Below are positions 42,972 through 51,938 of a DNA stretch of 64,000 nucleotides, in pieces; the stretch's first letter is position 1, and each line of letters starts with the position of its first letter. The position numbers and the translations under genes were made by a program. The notes beneath the pieces are model-generated. The model saw only the letters and a program-made list of their open reading frames with translations, ran no database searches and was not told where the DNA came from. The DNA is from Mesorhizobium plurifarium (lineage in GTDB: Bacteria > Pseudomonadota > Alphaproteobacteria > Rhizobiales > Rhizobiaceae), in contig CCNB01000004.1 of assembly GCA_000824785.1 (NCBI GenBank), positions 355,900 through 419,899 of the forward strand, in the 5' to 3' direction.

Positions 42972-43994
42972 ATGACCTTGCTCGTCACCGGCGGTACCGG
43001 CTTCGTCATGAGCGTGGTCGCGCGCGCCTGGCTGGATCGCGATCCCAAAGCCAAGGCCGTGATCCTCGACCGGTCCGGCCTCGACGCCGCGGCCGAAAAG
43101 CATTTCGCGCCGGTGCGCGACCGGCTGACAGTGATTTCCGCCGACATTCTCGACGCGAAAGCCTGGTCAGCGACGCTCGACAGGCAAGGCATCACCGCGA
43201 TCGTCCATGGCGCGACGATCACGCCGATCTCGCGCGGCAGCGCCAAGGAGGCCAAGCGCCAGCCGGAGGCCGAGGACCCGGCCCGCATCGTCGACGTCAA
43301 TCTCATGGGCACCGTGCGCATGCTGGACTGGGCGCGCACGAATCCCGACCTGAAGCGCTTCATCTATGTCAGCTCCGGTTCCGTCTACCGCCACAATGGG
43401 CCCGATTGGGCGAGCGAGCCGCTGCCGGAAGACGGTTATGTCGCGCCGCTGACGCTTTACGGCATCTCGAAATTCGCCTCCGAAATGGTCACCAACCGTT
43501 ATGCCGACCTGTTCGGCCTGTCGGCGGTCTCGGTGCGGCTCGCTTCGGTCTATGGTCCGATGGACCGCGCCACCGAGAGCCGCAACTTCCGCCATGTCCC
43601 CAACCGCGTCGCGCATATGGCCCTGGCCGGCGAGACGATCAGGCCGAACAGCCTGGAACCCGTCGGCGACTATGTCGCCTCGACCGACGTTGCCGCCGCC
43701 ATTCTCGCGCTGATCGATGCGCCGCGCCTCAACTACCGCCACTACAATATCGGCTCGGGGTCGAGCCAGACCATCGGCGAGATCATCGGCTGGGCAGCCG
43801 AACGCGTGCCGGGACTGAAGGCCGAGGTGACGCCGGGCGAAGATGCCAATATCGTTCAGGATGTGGCGCTGAAAGGCGGCATGTGGGGCGCCTATGACAT
43901 CGCCCGCATTATGCGAGATACCGCATGGCGGCCGCGCCCCGGCAAGGAAGCCTTCCACGCCTACATGGACTGGATTGCCGCCAACGAAAGCTGA
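42972..43994 (+). CDS. NAD-dependent epimerase/dehydratase family protein
   Basis: 340 residues. Extended SDR: NAD motif TGGTGFVMSVVARA at residues 6-19, IYVSSGSVYRHN, catalytic YGISK, and VSVRLASVYGP. The C-terminal domain includes PVGDYVASTDVAAAI. Such enzymes act on nucleotide sugars but also on hydroxy or keto compounds in catabolism. With no sugar-nucleotide genes nearby, a catabolic dehydrogenase role is more likely. GAGG precedes the ATG. It is in the operon with the MFS, SDR and PuuE-like genes. Confidence 0.88.
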   Translation: MTLLVTGGTGFVMSVVARAWLDRDPKAKAVILDRSGLDAAAEKHFAPVRDRLTVISADILDAKAWSATLDRQGITAIVHGATITPISRGSAKEAKRQPEAEDPARIVDVNLMGTVRMLDWARTNPDLKRFIYVSSGSVYRHNGPDWASEPLPEDGYVAPLTLYGISKFASEMVTNRYADLFGLSAVSVRLASVYGPMDRATESRNFRHVPNRVAHMALAGETIRPNSLEPVGDYVASTDVAAAILALIDAPRLNYRHYNIGSGSSQTIGEIIGWAAERVPGLKAEVTPGEDANIVQDVALKGGMWGAYDIARIMRDTAWRPRPGKEAFHAYMDWIAANES

Positions 43995-44022
43995 CCCAAG
44001 CCAAGCCGAAGGAGGACGAGAG

Positions 44023-44955
44023 ATGCCGATCGATCCGCAGCAAGCGTCGCAGCCGCGCGACTTTGTCGGCTACGGCCCGCACCCGCCCTTCGTCGCCTGG
44101 CCGGGCGGCGTCAAGCTCGCCGTCAACCTCGTGCTCAACTACGAGGAAGGCTCCGAGTACAACTGGCTGGAAGACGGCCGCAACGACAATTGGGGCGAAT
44201 ACAATCTGACCGGCAGCATGCCGGTGCGCGACCTCGGCACCGAGACGCATTACGAATATGGCAGCCGCGCCGGCGTCTGGCGCCTGGCCAGGCTGTTCGA
44301 CCGCTACGACATTCCGGTCACCTTTTCCGCCTGCGCCGTGGCGCTCGAACGCAACCCGCCCTTGGTCGAATGGATGAAGACTCGCAGACATGACCTGATG
44401 GGCCATGGCCTGCGCTGGATCGACTACACGACGATGGCGCGAGCTGAGGAAGAGCGCCACCTGCACGAGGCGATCGCGCTTTACGAGAAGCTGCTCGGCA
44501 AGCGGCCGCTCGGCTGGAACTGCCGCTCGCTGCCCAGCGTCAACACGCGCGACCTTCTGGTCGAGGAAGGCGGCTTCCTCTACCACTCCGATCCCTGCAA
44601 TGACGACCTGCCCTATTTTCTCGACCACCGGGGCACGGAGATCCTCGTCGTCCCCTACTCCAAGACGCTCAACGACAGCCGCTACCTCGTCGCGCCCGGT
44701 TACGGCAATCCGCGCGACTTCGCTGAGGATTGCCGCGCGGCCATCGACTATATGCTCTCCGAAGCCGACGAGATTGGCGGCCGCATGCTGACCATCGGCA
44801 TTCACGCCCGCTGGACGGGCCAGCCCAACCGGGCATCAGGCCTGCGCGAGGTGATCGAGCATGTCCAAAAGAGCGACGGCGCCGCCTTCATGCGCCGCGA
44901 GGACATAGCCCGCTTCTGGCACGCCAACCATGCCCGCTTCGAGCAGCGCGGCTGA
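44023..44955 (+). CDS. PuuE-like hydrolase, divergent second copy
   Basis: 310 residues. The same fold and order of motifs as the protein at 14854-15771: RDFVGYGPHPPFVAWPGGVKLAV, THYEYGSRAGVWRLARL, MGHGLRWIDYTTM, SVNTRDLLVEEGGFLY, NDDLPYF. The substrate-side motifs differ: GWNCRSLPS replaces GWYTGRP, and the late IHARWTGQPNRASGL replaces LHCRLAARPGRM. It therefore probably has a different cyclic amide substrate. AAGGAGGACGAGAG before the ATG is the best ribosome site in the cluster and rules out the longer frame. It is three bases upstream of the allantoinase-like gene. Confidence 0.85.
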   Translation: MPIDPQQASQPRDFVGYGPHPPFVAWPGGVKLAVNLVLNYEEGSEYNWLEDGRNDNWGEYNLTGSMPVRDLGTETHYEYGSRAGVWRLARLFDRYDIPVTFSACAVALERNPPLVEWMKTRRHDLMGHGLRWIDYTTMARAEEERHLHEAIALYEKLLGKRPLGWNCRSLPSVNTRDLLVEEGGFLYHSDPCNDDLPYFLDHRGTEILVVPYSKTLNDSRYLVAPGYGNPRDFAEDCRAAIDYMLSEADEIGGRMLTIGIHARWTGQPNRASGLREVIEHVQKSDGAAFMRREDIARFWHANHARFEQRG

Positions 44956-44958
44956 GGG

Positions 44959-46293
44959 ATGTTCGACACGCTGGTCCGTGGTGGAACGGTGGTGAATGCC
45001 GACGGCCTAAGCCGCGGTGATATCGGCATTGCCGCGGGCAAGGTCGCGGCAATCATCGCGCCCGACGAAGCCGCCGAAGCCAGGACGGTCGTCGACGCCT
45101 CCGGCTGTTTCGTGCTGCCCGGCCTTGTCGATGCGCATGTGCATCTGCGCGATCCCGGCTTGACCCACAAGGAGGATTTTTCCTCCGGAACACATGCCGC
45201 CGCATTGGGCGGCGTGACGACCGTGCTCGACATGCCGACCGACGAACCGTGGACCGCAACGGCTGAGCAGCTTGCTGACAAGATGGCGACCGCCGAAGGC
45301 CGTATCCACGTCGATGTCGGCCTGCAGGCCGTCGTCGGCCGCGACCTGTCGCTTGTCCCTCGCCTGCTCGACCGCGCGCCGGTGTCGTTCGAGTTGTTCA
45401 CCGCCGACGTGCCGGACGCCTTCCTCTTCGCCACGCTCGACAAGGTGGCCGAAGCGCTGAAAGCGTTCACCGGCGCCGACACGCTGATCGGCATCTCACC
45501 CGGCGACCAATCGATCCTGACCGGCAGCTCCGAGCGAGATCGCTCGGGCACGATCACTGCCTTCCTGGACAGCCGGCCGCCGCTGGCCGAAGCCAACGGC
45601 ATCGCCCGCGCGCTGGTCGCCGCCGCCTCGGCCGAGGCGAGGATCCATGTCCGCCAGATCAATTCCGAACTGGGTGTCGAAACCTGGAGCCGGCTGCGCG
45701 GCATCGCCGACGCCAGCGTCGAGACGACGCCGCAGAACCTGTTCTTCACGGCGCAAGATTACGAAACGCAGGGCGCCAATCTCAAGGCCTCGCCGCCCTT
45801 GCGCTCGTCTCACGACGTCGATGCGCTGCGCGCCGCGCTCGGCGCGGGGCTGATCGACATCGTCGCCACCGACCACGCCCCGCATGCGCCGGCCGAGAAG
45901 GCGGCGCGCTATGCTGCTTTCGCCGACATACCGGGCGGCATGCCGGGATTGCAGACGCTGCTTCCCGCCATGCTGAGGCTGATCGACGAAGGGCTTATCG
46001 GCCTACCCGACCTGGTGCGCATGTGCTCATCCAATCCCGCCGAGCGCTTCGGCATCGGCCGGCGCAAAGGCCGCATTGCCGCCGGATACGATGCCGATCT
46101 GCTGATCGTCGACCCACGCCGATCCAGCATCATCGCCAATGCCGACCAGGTGTCGCGGGCAGGCTATACGCCCTTCGACGGCTGGACCGTGAAAGCGCGG
46201 CTCACCAGCGTCTTCCTGCGCGGCATCGAGATCGTGCGCGACGGGCGGCTGGTCGGCCGGGCGCAGGGAAAGATCGTCACCAGGGAGAGCTGA
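44959..46293 (+). CDS. allantoinase/dihydroorotase-like amidohydrolase with altered metal site
   Basis: 444 residues. The overall form is that of AllB/DHOase: GLVDAHVHLRDPGLTHKEDF (His60, His62), GGVTTVLDMP and IVATDHAPHAPAEK (Asp305). The other ligands of the binuclear centre are changed. The carboxylated lysine is replaced by Glu145 in VSFELFTAD, the VHAED-type histidine motif by GISPGDQ (178-184), and the second histidine by Gln233 in HVRQINSE. The enzyme may use one metal, or Glu as bridge, or have lost hydrolase activity. It lies between the second PuuE-like gene and an SDR. The frame is intact, so it is not a pseudogene by inspection. Confidence 0.83.
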   Translation: MFDTLVRGGTVVNADGLSRGDIGIAAGKVAAIIAPDEAAEARTVVDASGCFVLPGLVDAHVHLRDPGLTHKEDFSSGTHAAALGGVTTVLDMPTDEPWTATAEQLADKMATAEGRIHVDVGLQAVVGRDLSLVPRLLDRAPVSFELFTADVPDAFLFATLDKVAEALKAFTGADTLIGISPGDQSILTGSSERDRSGTITAFLDSRPPLAEANGIARALVAAASAEARIHVRQINSELGVETWSRLRGIADASVETTPQNLFFTAQDYETQGANLKASPPLRSSHDVDALRAALGAGLIDIVATDHAPHAPAEKAARYAAFADIPGGMPGLQTLLPAMLRLIDEGLIGLPDLVRMCSSNPAERFGIGRRKGRIAAGYDADLLIVDPRRSSIIANADQVSRAGYTPFDGWTVKARLTSVFLRGIEIVRDGRLVGRAQGKIVTRES

Positions 46294-46298
46294 ACACC

Positions 46299-47072
46299 AT
46301 GGCCCTGCTCGCCAACAAGACCGCCATCGTCACCGGAGCGAGTTCCGGCATCGGCCGCGCCATCGCGCTGAAGTTCGCCGCCGAAGGCGCCAACATCGTC
46401 GTCGCCGACACGGTGGAGCAGCCGATCGAGGGTGGCCAGAGCACAGTCGAGTTGATCCGTTCGGCCGGCGGCACAGCCATTTACGTCAAGACCGACATCT
46501 CCGACTGGAGTGCCGTCGACGCGCTTATCGGCGCAACCGTCGGTCGCTTCGGTCGGCTCGACGTGATGGTGAACAATGCCGCGATCTACACCAGCACCAA
46601 CCTGATCGAGACCACGCCGGAACAGTGGAACCGCGTCATCGGCGTCAATTTGACGGGCTTCTTCTACTGCAACAAACGCGCCGTCACCCAGATGCTGACC
46701 CAGGCGCCGGTCAACGAGGCGCGCGGCCGCATCATCAACATCTCATCGCAGCACGGCATGGTCGCCTGCCCCGGCGACTTTCCCTATTCGGTGAGCAAGG
46801 GCGGCATCGTGCAGATGACGCGCCAGATCGCGGTCGACCATGCCGACGACCTGATCGTCTGCAACGCGATTGCGCCGGGCAAGATCATCACCGGCAAGCC
46901 GGGCGTCGCCAACGACCCCGACGCGCTTGACTATTCGCGCCGCCGCACGCCCTGGCCGCGGCTCGGCCACCCGAATGACGTGGCAGGCGCTGCGCTCTTT
47001 CTCGCCAGCGACATGGCGAGCTACGTCACCGGCATAAACCTGATGGTGGATGGCGGCTGGATGGCGGGCTGA
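46299..47072 (+). CDS. SDR-family oxidoreductase
   Basis: 257 residues. Classical SDR: TGASSGIGRAIAL at residues 12-24, MVNNAAIYTS, catalytic INISSQHGM and YSVSKGGIVQM, and the C-terminal MASYVTGINLMVDGGW. It is five bases after the allantoinase-like gene with GGGAGAGC as ribosome site. It is the last gene of this plus-strand operon. Substrate unknown; glucose-1-dehydrogenase-type names are often given to such proteins, but there is no support for that here. Confidence 0.88.
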   Translation: MALLANKTAIVTGASSGIGRAIALKFAAEGANIVVADTVEQPIEGGQSTVELIRSAGGTAIYVKTDISDWSAVDALIGATVGRFGRLDVMVNNAAIYTSTNLIETTPEQWNRVIGVNLTGFFYCNKRAVTQMLTQAPVNEARGRIINISSQHGMVACPGDFPYSVSKGGIVQMTRQIAVDHADDLIVCNAIAPGKIITGKPGVANDPDALDYSRRRTPWPRLGHPNDVAGAALFLASDMASYVTGINLMVDGGWMAG

Positions 47073-47133
47073 CAGCCGCCAGCCCGGGCCGCCGCCCGGT
47101 ATTCGGGGACAGGAACCTTTGCGGAAACCACCC

Positions 47134-47158
47134 GTTGACCCTGCTGCGAGGGGTCAAC
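47134..47158 (+). promoter_or_regulatory. 8-bp inverted repeat before the efflux operon
   Basis: GTTGACCC (47134-47141) and GGGTCAAC (47151-47158) form a perfect inverted repeat centred about 32 bases upstream of the emrA-like start. The left arm contains TTGACC, close to a -35 box. This is a natural place for a MarR/TetR-type operator, but no regulator gene is adjacent. Confidence 0.4.
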
Positions 47159-47177
47159 GATTCTGGGTTCCGTTGCC

Positions 47178-48380
47178 TTGGACGCGAAAACCGAAAGAAA
47201 AGAGCGCGAAACCGCTCCCGCCGAAGAAGCGCGGGCTGAGTCCAGATCCGACCAGCGGCAACGGCCGCCGGGCGACGAAAAGCGCGTGGAAAACGGGCGC
47301 GGCGACGAGCAAGCGCAAGACACTCAGGCGAATGACAGCGCGCCCGACGGCAACAGACCCGGCCTCATCAAACGCCATCCCTATATAGCGGCGATCGTCG
47401 CGATCCTCATACTGTTGGTCATCGCCGCCGTGGTCATCTGGTGGATCAACGCACGGCAGTATGAATGGACCGACGACGCCTTCATCGACGCCCGCACGGT
47501 GACGGTCGGCGCAGAAATTGCCGGACGCATCACCGATGTCGCCGTCACCGACAACCAGCCGGTCGAGGCCGGCGCCGTGCTTCTGCGCATCGACGACAGC
47601 GATTATCAGGCCTCGCTCAAACAGGCGCAAGCCGGCGTGGTTGCCGCGCGGGCCGATATCGCCAATGTGCAGGCCCAAACCGAGGCGCAGAACGCCAAGA
47701 TCGATGCCGCCGAAAAGCAGGTGGCGCAGGCTCAGGCGGCGCTCGAATTCGCCAGATCCGAGGACCAGCGCAACCGTGAGCTCCTGGCCAAGGGCACCGC
47801 GACGCAACAGCAGGCCCAGCAGGCCGCTTCGACCCTGCGCCAGGACCAGGCATCGCTCGATGCCGCCAACGCCAATGCCGAGGCCGCGAAAAGCCAGGTG
47901 GCGGTTCTGCAGGCTCAAGGCAAGAGTGCCGAAGCCAAGCTTCGGCAGGCCGAGGCCGCCGAGAACCAGGCCAAGACCACCCTCACTCGCACGACCATCA
48001 CGGCACCGGTCGCCGGCCATGCCACCAACATCACGGCGGCGAAAGGCACCTATGCGCAACCCGGCCAGGTGCTGATGATGTTCGTGCCCAACAATGTCTG
48101 GGTGAAAGCCAATTTCAAGGAGACGCAGCTCGACCTGATGCGACCGGGCCAGCCCGTCGACATCGCCATCGACGCCTATCCGGAAAAGACCTTCCATGGC
48201 CATGTCGACAGCGTCCAGGCCGGCAGCGGCACGGCGTTCAGCCTGCTGCCTGCCGAAAACGCCACCGGCAATTTCGTCAAGGTGGTGCAGCGCGTTCCGG
48301 TCAAGATCGTGTTCGACCAGCCCCCCGGCGTCTATCTCGGTCCCGGCATGTCGGTGGTGCCGACGGTCAAGGTACGATGA
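47178..48380 (+). CDS. emrA: HlyD/EmrA-family efflux periplasmic adaptor
   Basis: 400 residues from a TTG; a GTG at 47286 is an alternative, and the true start is unsure. A hydrophilic N-terminal stretch (about 60 residues) is followed by one membrane anchor (IAAIVAILILLVIAAVVIWW in part, about 70-90). Then come the lipoyl-like half motif TDDAFIDARTVTVGAEIAGRI, a long coiled-coil hairpin rich in Ala, Gln and Glu (about 140-270), and the second half TTITAPVAGHATNITAAKG. It bridges the inner-membrane pump and TolC. It overlaps the downstream MFS gene by four bases, so the two form a pump. Confidence 0.87.
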   Translation: MDAKTERKERETAPAEEARAESRSDQRQRPPGDEKRVENGRGDEQAQDTQANDSAPDGNRPGLIKRHPYIAAIVAILILLVIAAVVIWWINARQYEWTDDAFIDARTVTVGAEIAGRITDVAVTDNQPVEAGAVLLRIDDSDYQASLKQAQAGVVAARADIANVQAQTEAQNAKIDAAEKQVAQAQAALEFARSEDQRNRELLAKGTATQQQAQQAASTLRQDQASLDAANANAEAAKSQVAVLQAQGKSAEAKLRQAEAAENQAKTTLTRTTITAPVAGHATNITAAKGTYAQPGQVLMMFVPNNVWVKANFKETQLDLMRPGQPVDIAIDAYPEKTFHGHVDSVQAGSGTAFSLLPAENATGNFVKVVQRVPVKIVFDQPPGVYLGPGMSVVPTVKVR

Positions 48381-49975
48381 GCGATGCCGCAACAGTCCAG
48401 GGAAACGAAAGCCGTTCCGCCGCCGGCGGGCGCAATCCCTGGCTGATCGCGATCGTCGTCTCGATCGCGACCTTCATGCTGGTGCTCGACACCTCGATCG
48501 CCAATGTCGCGCTGCGCAACATCGCCGGCAGCCTGGCCGCCGGCATGGACGAGAGCACATGGGTGATCACCACCTATCTCGTCGCCAACTCCGTCATCAT
48601 TCCCGTCAGTGGCTGGCTGACCAGCGTCATCGGCCGCAAGCGTTATTACATGATCTGCGTGGCGACCTTCACGCTGGCGTCGCTGCTGTGCGGGCTGGCG
48701 CCCAATCTGCCAACGCTGATCGCTTTCCGCATCCTGCAGGGGCTCGGCGGTGGCGGCATGGCGCCGAGCGAACAATCGATCCTCGCCGACACGTTTCCGC
48801 CGGAGAAGCGTTCGCAGGCTTTTGCTCTTTACGGCATTGCAGTGATCGTCGCGCCGACGGTGGGGCCGACCATCGGCGGCTGGCTGACCGACAATTTCTC
48901 CTGGCACTGGATCTTCTTCATCAACGTGCCGTTCGGCATCATGTCGCTGGCGCTCGTGCAATGGCTGGTGATCGAGCCCGACATTCTAGAACGCGAGCGG
49001 CAGGAGCGGTTGAGCAAGGGGCTGAAAGTCGACTGGATCGGCTTCATCCTGGTGGCGATGGCGCTCGGCTGCCTCGAAGTCTTTCTCGACGAAGGCCAAC
49101 GCAACGATTGGTTCGCCTCGACCTTCATCACCACTTTCGCCGTGATCTCGGCAGTGTCGTTCCTGCTGCTGGTCCCCTGGGAGTGGACGAGGCGCGATCC
49201 GATCGTCGACATCCGCCTGCTCTTCAGCCGGCAGTTCGGCATGTCGTTCCTCGTCATGATGGCAGTGGGCGCGGTGCTCTTCAGCACCACGCAGCTTTTG
49301 CCGCAACTGCAGCAGACGACCTTCGACTACACCGCCACCCTTTCGGGCCTGTCGATGATGCCGGGCGGCATCGCCATGCTCATGCTGATGCCGATCTCGG
49401 GCTTTGCCGCCGGCATCATTCAGCCGCGCTATCTCATCATGATGGGCATGGCGGTGGTCGCGGTCGCGCTCTGGCACACAACCTCGCTGACGCCCGACGC
49501 CAGCTTCAGCTTCTTCGCCTATGCGCGCGTCTATATGATGATCGGCCTGCCGTTCCTGTTCATCCCGATCTCCACCGCCGCCTATGTCGGCCTGCCGCCG
49601 CAGAAGACCGACCAGGCATCGTCGCTGATCAATGTCGCCCGCAACATCGGCGGCAGCATCGGCGTGTCGCTGTCCAACACGGTCATTGCCCAGAACGCCC
49701 AGTTCCACCAGTCGGTGCTGGTCGGCCACACCGCGCAGTCGAGCGACACCTATCAGCAGACGCTGCGCCAGGTGACGGATCATTTCGTCGCCGAGGGTTC
49801 GCCGCTGGTCGAAGCCAGGCAGCAGGCCATCGGCTGGATCGAACAGGAGATCGGCCGCCAGGCTTCGCTGCTCGCCTATATCGACGTCTTTTTCTACTGC
49901 GCCGTAGCGACGGCGATCCTTGTGCCGTTTGCCCTGTTGCTGCGGCCGCCCAAACAGGCGCCAGCGAAGCGTTAG
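48377..49975 (+). CDS. emrB: DHA2-family (EmrB/QacA) drug efflux MFS transporter
   Basis: 532 residues with 14 predicted membrane segments. DHA2 signatures: FMLVLDTSIANVALRNIAG in the first helix, WVITTYLVANSVIIPVSGWL, RILQGLGGGGMAPSEQSIL (motif C region) and IVAPTVGPTIGGWLTDNFSW. Proton-driven export of hydrophobic toxic compounds is expected, together with the HlyD-family adaptor that it overlaps by four bases. The outer channel would be a TolC protein such as the one at 8680-10059. Confidence 0.92.
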   Translation: MSDAATVQGNESRSAAGGRNPWLIAIVVSIATFMLVLDTSIANVALRNIAGSLAAGMDESTWVITTYLVANSVIIPVSGWLTSVIGRKRYYMICVATFTLASLLCGLAPNLPTLIAFRILQGLGGGGMAPSEQSILADTFPPEKRSQAFALYGIAVIVAPTVGPTIGGWLTDNFSWHWIFFINVPFGIMSLALVQWLVIEPDILERERQERLSKGLKVDWIGFILVAMALGCLEVFLDEGQRNDWFASTFITTFAVISAVSFLLLVPWEWTRRDPIVDIRLLFSRQFGMSFLVMMAVGAVLFSTTQLLPQLQQTTFDYTATLSGLSMMPGGIAMLMLMPISGFAAGIIQPRYLIMMGMAVVAVALWHTTSLTPDASFSFFAYARVYMMIGLPFLFIPISTAAYVGLPPQKTDQASSLINVARNIGGSIGVSLSNTVIAQNAQFHQSVLVGHTAQSSDTYQQTLRQVTDHFVAEGSPLVEARQQAIGWIEQEIGRQASLLAYIDVFFYCAVATAILVPFALLLRPPKQAPAKR

Positions 49976-50044
49976 CTATTCTATTGTCCCGAGCTTGCGC
50001 CTTGGCGTCCTACGCGCCAAGCTGACGCCCTCTGGAGGAATCTC

Positions 50045-50476
50045 ATGCGCAACATGACGGCATCGGCGCTGCTTTTGGCGGCGGCATTTATCACGACGAG
50101 CGCGAACGCGCTGGACAGCTCGAACACGCCCGTCGTGGTGACACCGCTGGCGTCCAAGACCGCGACCGCCTCCGGCCAGCCGATCACGCTGCCGCAAAAG
50201 AACGTCGAGGTTCAGGTTTCATCCTATCAGATCGCGCCGGGCGCGACCTTGCCGGTGCACAAGCACCCCTTCCCGCGCTACGCCTATGTCGAACAAGGCA
50301 CGCTCAAGGTCACCAATGTCGAGACCGGCGCTGCCAACACCTATAAGACCGGCGACTTCATCATCGAGATGATCGGCCAATGGCATCAGGCCACCAATAT
50401 CGGCGCCGATCCGGTCAAGCTTCTGGTGATCGATCAGGTCGAGCAAGGCGCCAAGAACACGATCCTGAAGCAATAA
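50045..50476 (+). CDS. secreted cupin-domain protein
   Basis: 143 residues. Signal peptide (ASALLLAAAFITTSANA, then LDSS). One cupin barrel with motif 1 PVHKHPFPRYAYVEQGTLKV (His pair for a metal) and motif 2 GDFIIEMIGQWHQATNIG with another His. It is probably a periplasmic metal-binding sensor or enzyme of unknown role. TGGAGGAA upstream supports the ATG. It is transcribed alone after the efflux pair. An imperfect hairpin (about 50498-50526) downstream may end it. Confidence 0.8.
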   Translation: MRNMTASALLLAAAFITTSANALDSSNTPVVVTPLASKTATASGQPITLPQKNVEVQVSSYQIAPGATLPVHKHPFPRYAYVEQGTLKVTNVETGAANTYKTGDFIIEMIGQWHQATNIGADPVKLLVIDQVEQGAKNTILKQ

Positions 50477-50605
50477 TCGTCAGGCGCTCCCTGGCGCACG
50501 CCGGACGGCTTGTTCAGTCCGGGCGTCTGGACCGATCATTGCGGGCTTTCAAGGCGGTGGACCGGATGCTAGGGCTGCGCTCTCGCCAACCATGGATGTA
50601 CGCCC

Positions 50606-51361
50606 GTGACCGCCGCCTCAACCCCCCTGATCGAAATCTGCGTCGAAGGCATCGACGGGCTGCTTGCCGCGCAGGCCGCCGGCGCCGACCGGGTCGAGCT
50701 CTGCGCCAGCCTGATCGAAGGCGGCATCACGCCAAGCCTCGGCACGGTGCGCGCCGCGCTGGAAAGCGCGACCATCCCCTTTCACGTCATCGTGCGCCCG
50801 CGCGGCGGCGATTTCCTCTACAGCGAGACCGAATACCGCTCGATGCTTGCCGATGTCGAAGCGCTGCGCGAGCTCGGCGTCGCGGGCGTGGTCGTCGGCT
50901 GCCTCACCGCTGACGGCGCCATCGACGAGGCGCGCATGAGCGCGCTGGTCGAGGCCGCCGGCCCGCTCAACGTCACCTGCCACCGCGCCTTCGACATGAC
51001 GCGCGACCCGTACGAGGCGCTCGAAGCGCTGATCCGCTGCAAGGTCGGCCGCGTGCTGACCAGCGGCCAGCGCGACACGGCGGTCGAAGGCGTCGAGCTT
51101 CTGGCGCAGCTCGTCCGCAAGGCCGGCGATCGTATCATCATCCTCGGCTGCGGCGCCCTGGCGCCCGACACGATCGGCGAGGTGCGCAAGCGCACCGGAC
51201 TGACCGAAATGCATTTCGCGGCGCTTGCGGACGTGCCGAGCGCCATGCGCTACCGCAACCCGAATGTCGGCATGGGCGGCACCGACCTCGACCGCGAATA
51301 CCGCAACACGGTGACCGACCAAGCCAAGGTGGCGGCGACGATCGCGGCCGCGAGGGCTTGA
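50606..51361 (+). CDS. cutC: CutC-family protein
   Basis: 251 residues from a GTG. TIM-barrel family once linked to copper homeostasis, now of uncertain function. Signatures: IEICVEGIDGLLAAQAAGADRVELCASL in part (VEGIDG, GADRVELCA), EGGITPSLG, VIVRPRGGDFLYS, VTCHRAFDMT and LTSGQRDTAVEG. The copper-binding idea rests on early E. coli genetics. Its stop overlaps the following GNAT gene by one base (TGATG). Confidence 0.92.
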   Translation: MTAASTPLIEICVEGIDGLLAAQAAGADRVELCASLIEGGITPSLGTVRAALESATIPFHVIVRPRGGDFLYSETEYRSMLADVEALRELGVAGVVVGCLTADGAIDEARMSALVEAAGPLNVTCHRAFDMTRDPYEALEALIRCKVGRVLTSGQRDTAVEGVELLAQLVRKAGDRIIILGCGALAPDTIGEVRKRTGLTEMHFAALADVPSAMRYRNPNVGMGGTDLDREYRNTVTDQAKVAATIAAARA

Positions 51362-51867
51362 TGGCTGAGACGACCAAAGATCTGCTGCCGATCGAACGCG
51401 TCTCGCCCGGCGACGAAGCCGCCATCCTGGTGCTCAACAACGAGCATGCGGCGGAACTTTCCTGGCTGGAGGCGGATCGGTTGTCCTTCCTCATCAGCCA
51501 AGCCTTCTACACGCGCCGCATCGGCGCGCTCGAAGCCTTCATCATGACCTTCGACCAGGATGCAGACTACGACAGCCCGAACTTCCTCTGGTTTCGCCAG
51601 CGCTATCCGCGCTTCGTCTATGTCGACCGCGTGGTGGTCGCGGCTACGGCGCGCGGCCGCGGCCATGCGCGCCGGCTTTATGAGGATCTGTTCGAGCAGG
51701 CCCGGCGCGCCGGGCATACGATCGTCACCTGCGAGGTGAATGCCGATCCGCCCAACCCGGCCTCCGATGCCTTCCACGCCGCGCTCGGTTTCGCCGAGGT
51801 CGGCGATGCGGTGATCCACGGCGGCAAGAAGTCGGTGCGTTATTGGGCAAAGCCCATCGCCACCTGA
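51361..51867 (+). CDS. GNAT-family N-acetyltransferase
   Basis: 168 residues. The acetyl-CoA site is RVVVAATARGRGHARRLYEDL at about residues 94-114 (in short RGRGHARRLY), followed by CEVNADPPNPASDAFHAALGF, which is the usual strand-helix end of the GNAT fold. The substrate is unknown. It is translationally coupled to cutC, a pairing that occurs in other proteobacteria. Confidence 0.85.
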   Translation: MAETTKDLLPIERVSPGDEAAILVLNNEHAAELSWLEADRLSFLISQAFYTRRIGALEAFIMTFDQDADYDSPNFLWFRQRYPRFVYVDRVVVAATARGRGHARRLYEDLFEQARRAGHTIVTCEVNADPPNPASDAFHAALGFAEVGDAVIHGGKKSVRYWAKPIAT

Positions 51868-51938
51868 GCGCCGCCGCAACGCTGGCCAGGAAAACAAGCC
51901 GAAGCTAATATGCCCTCTCCGCTACCGGGGGCGACATC

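Noticed and set aside
50498..50526. Hairpin after the cupin gene as a terminator
   Set aside because: The stem has a bulge and no T-run follows; too uncertain for a feature.
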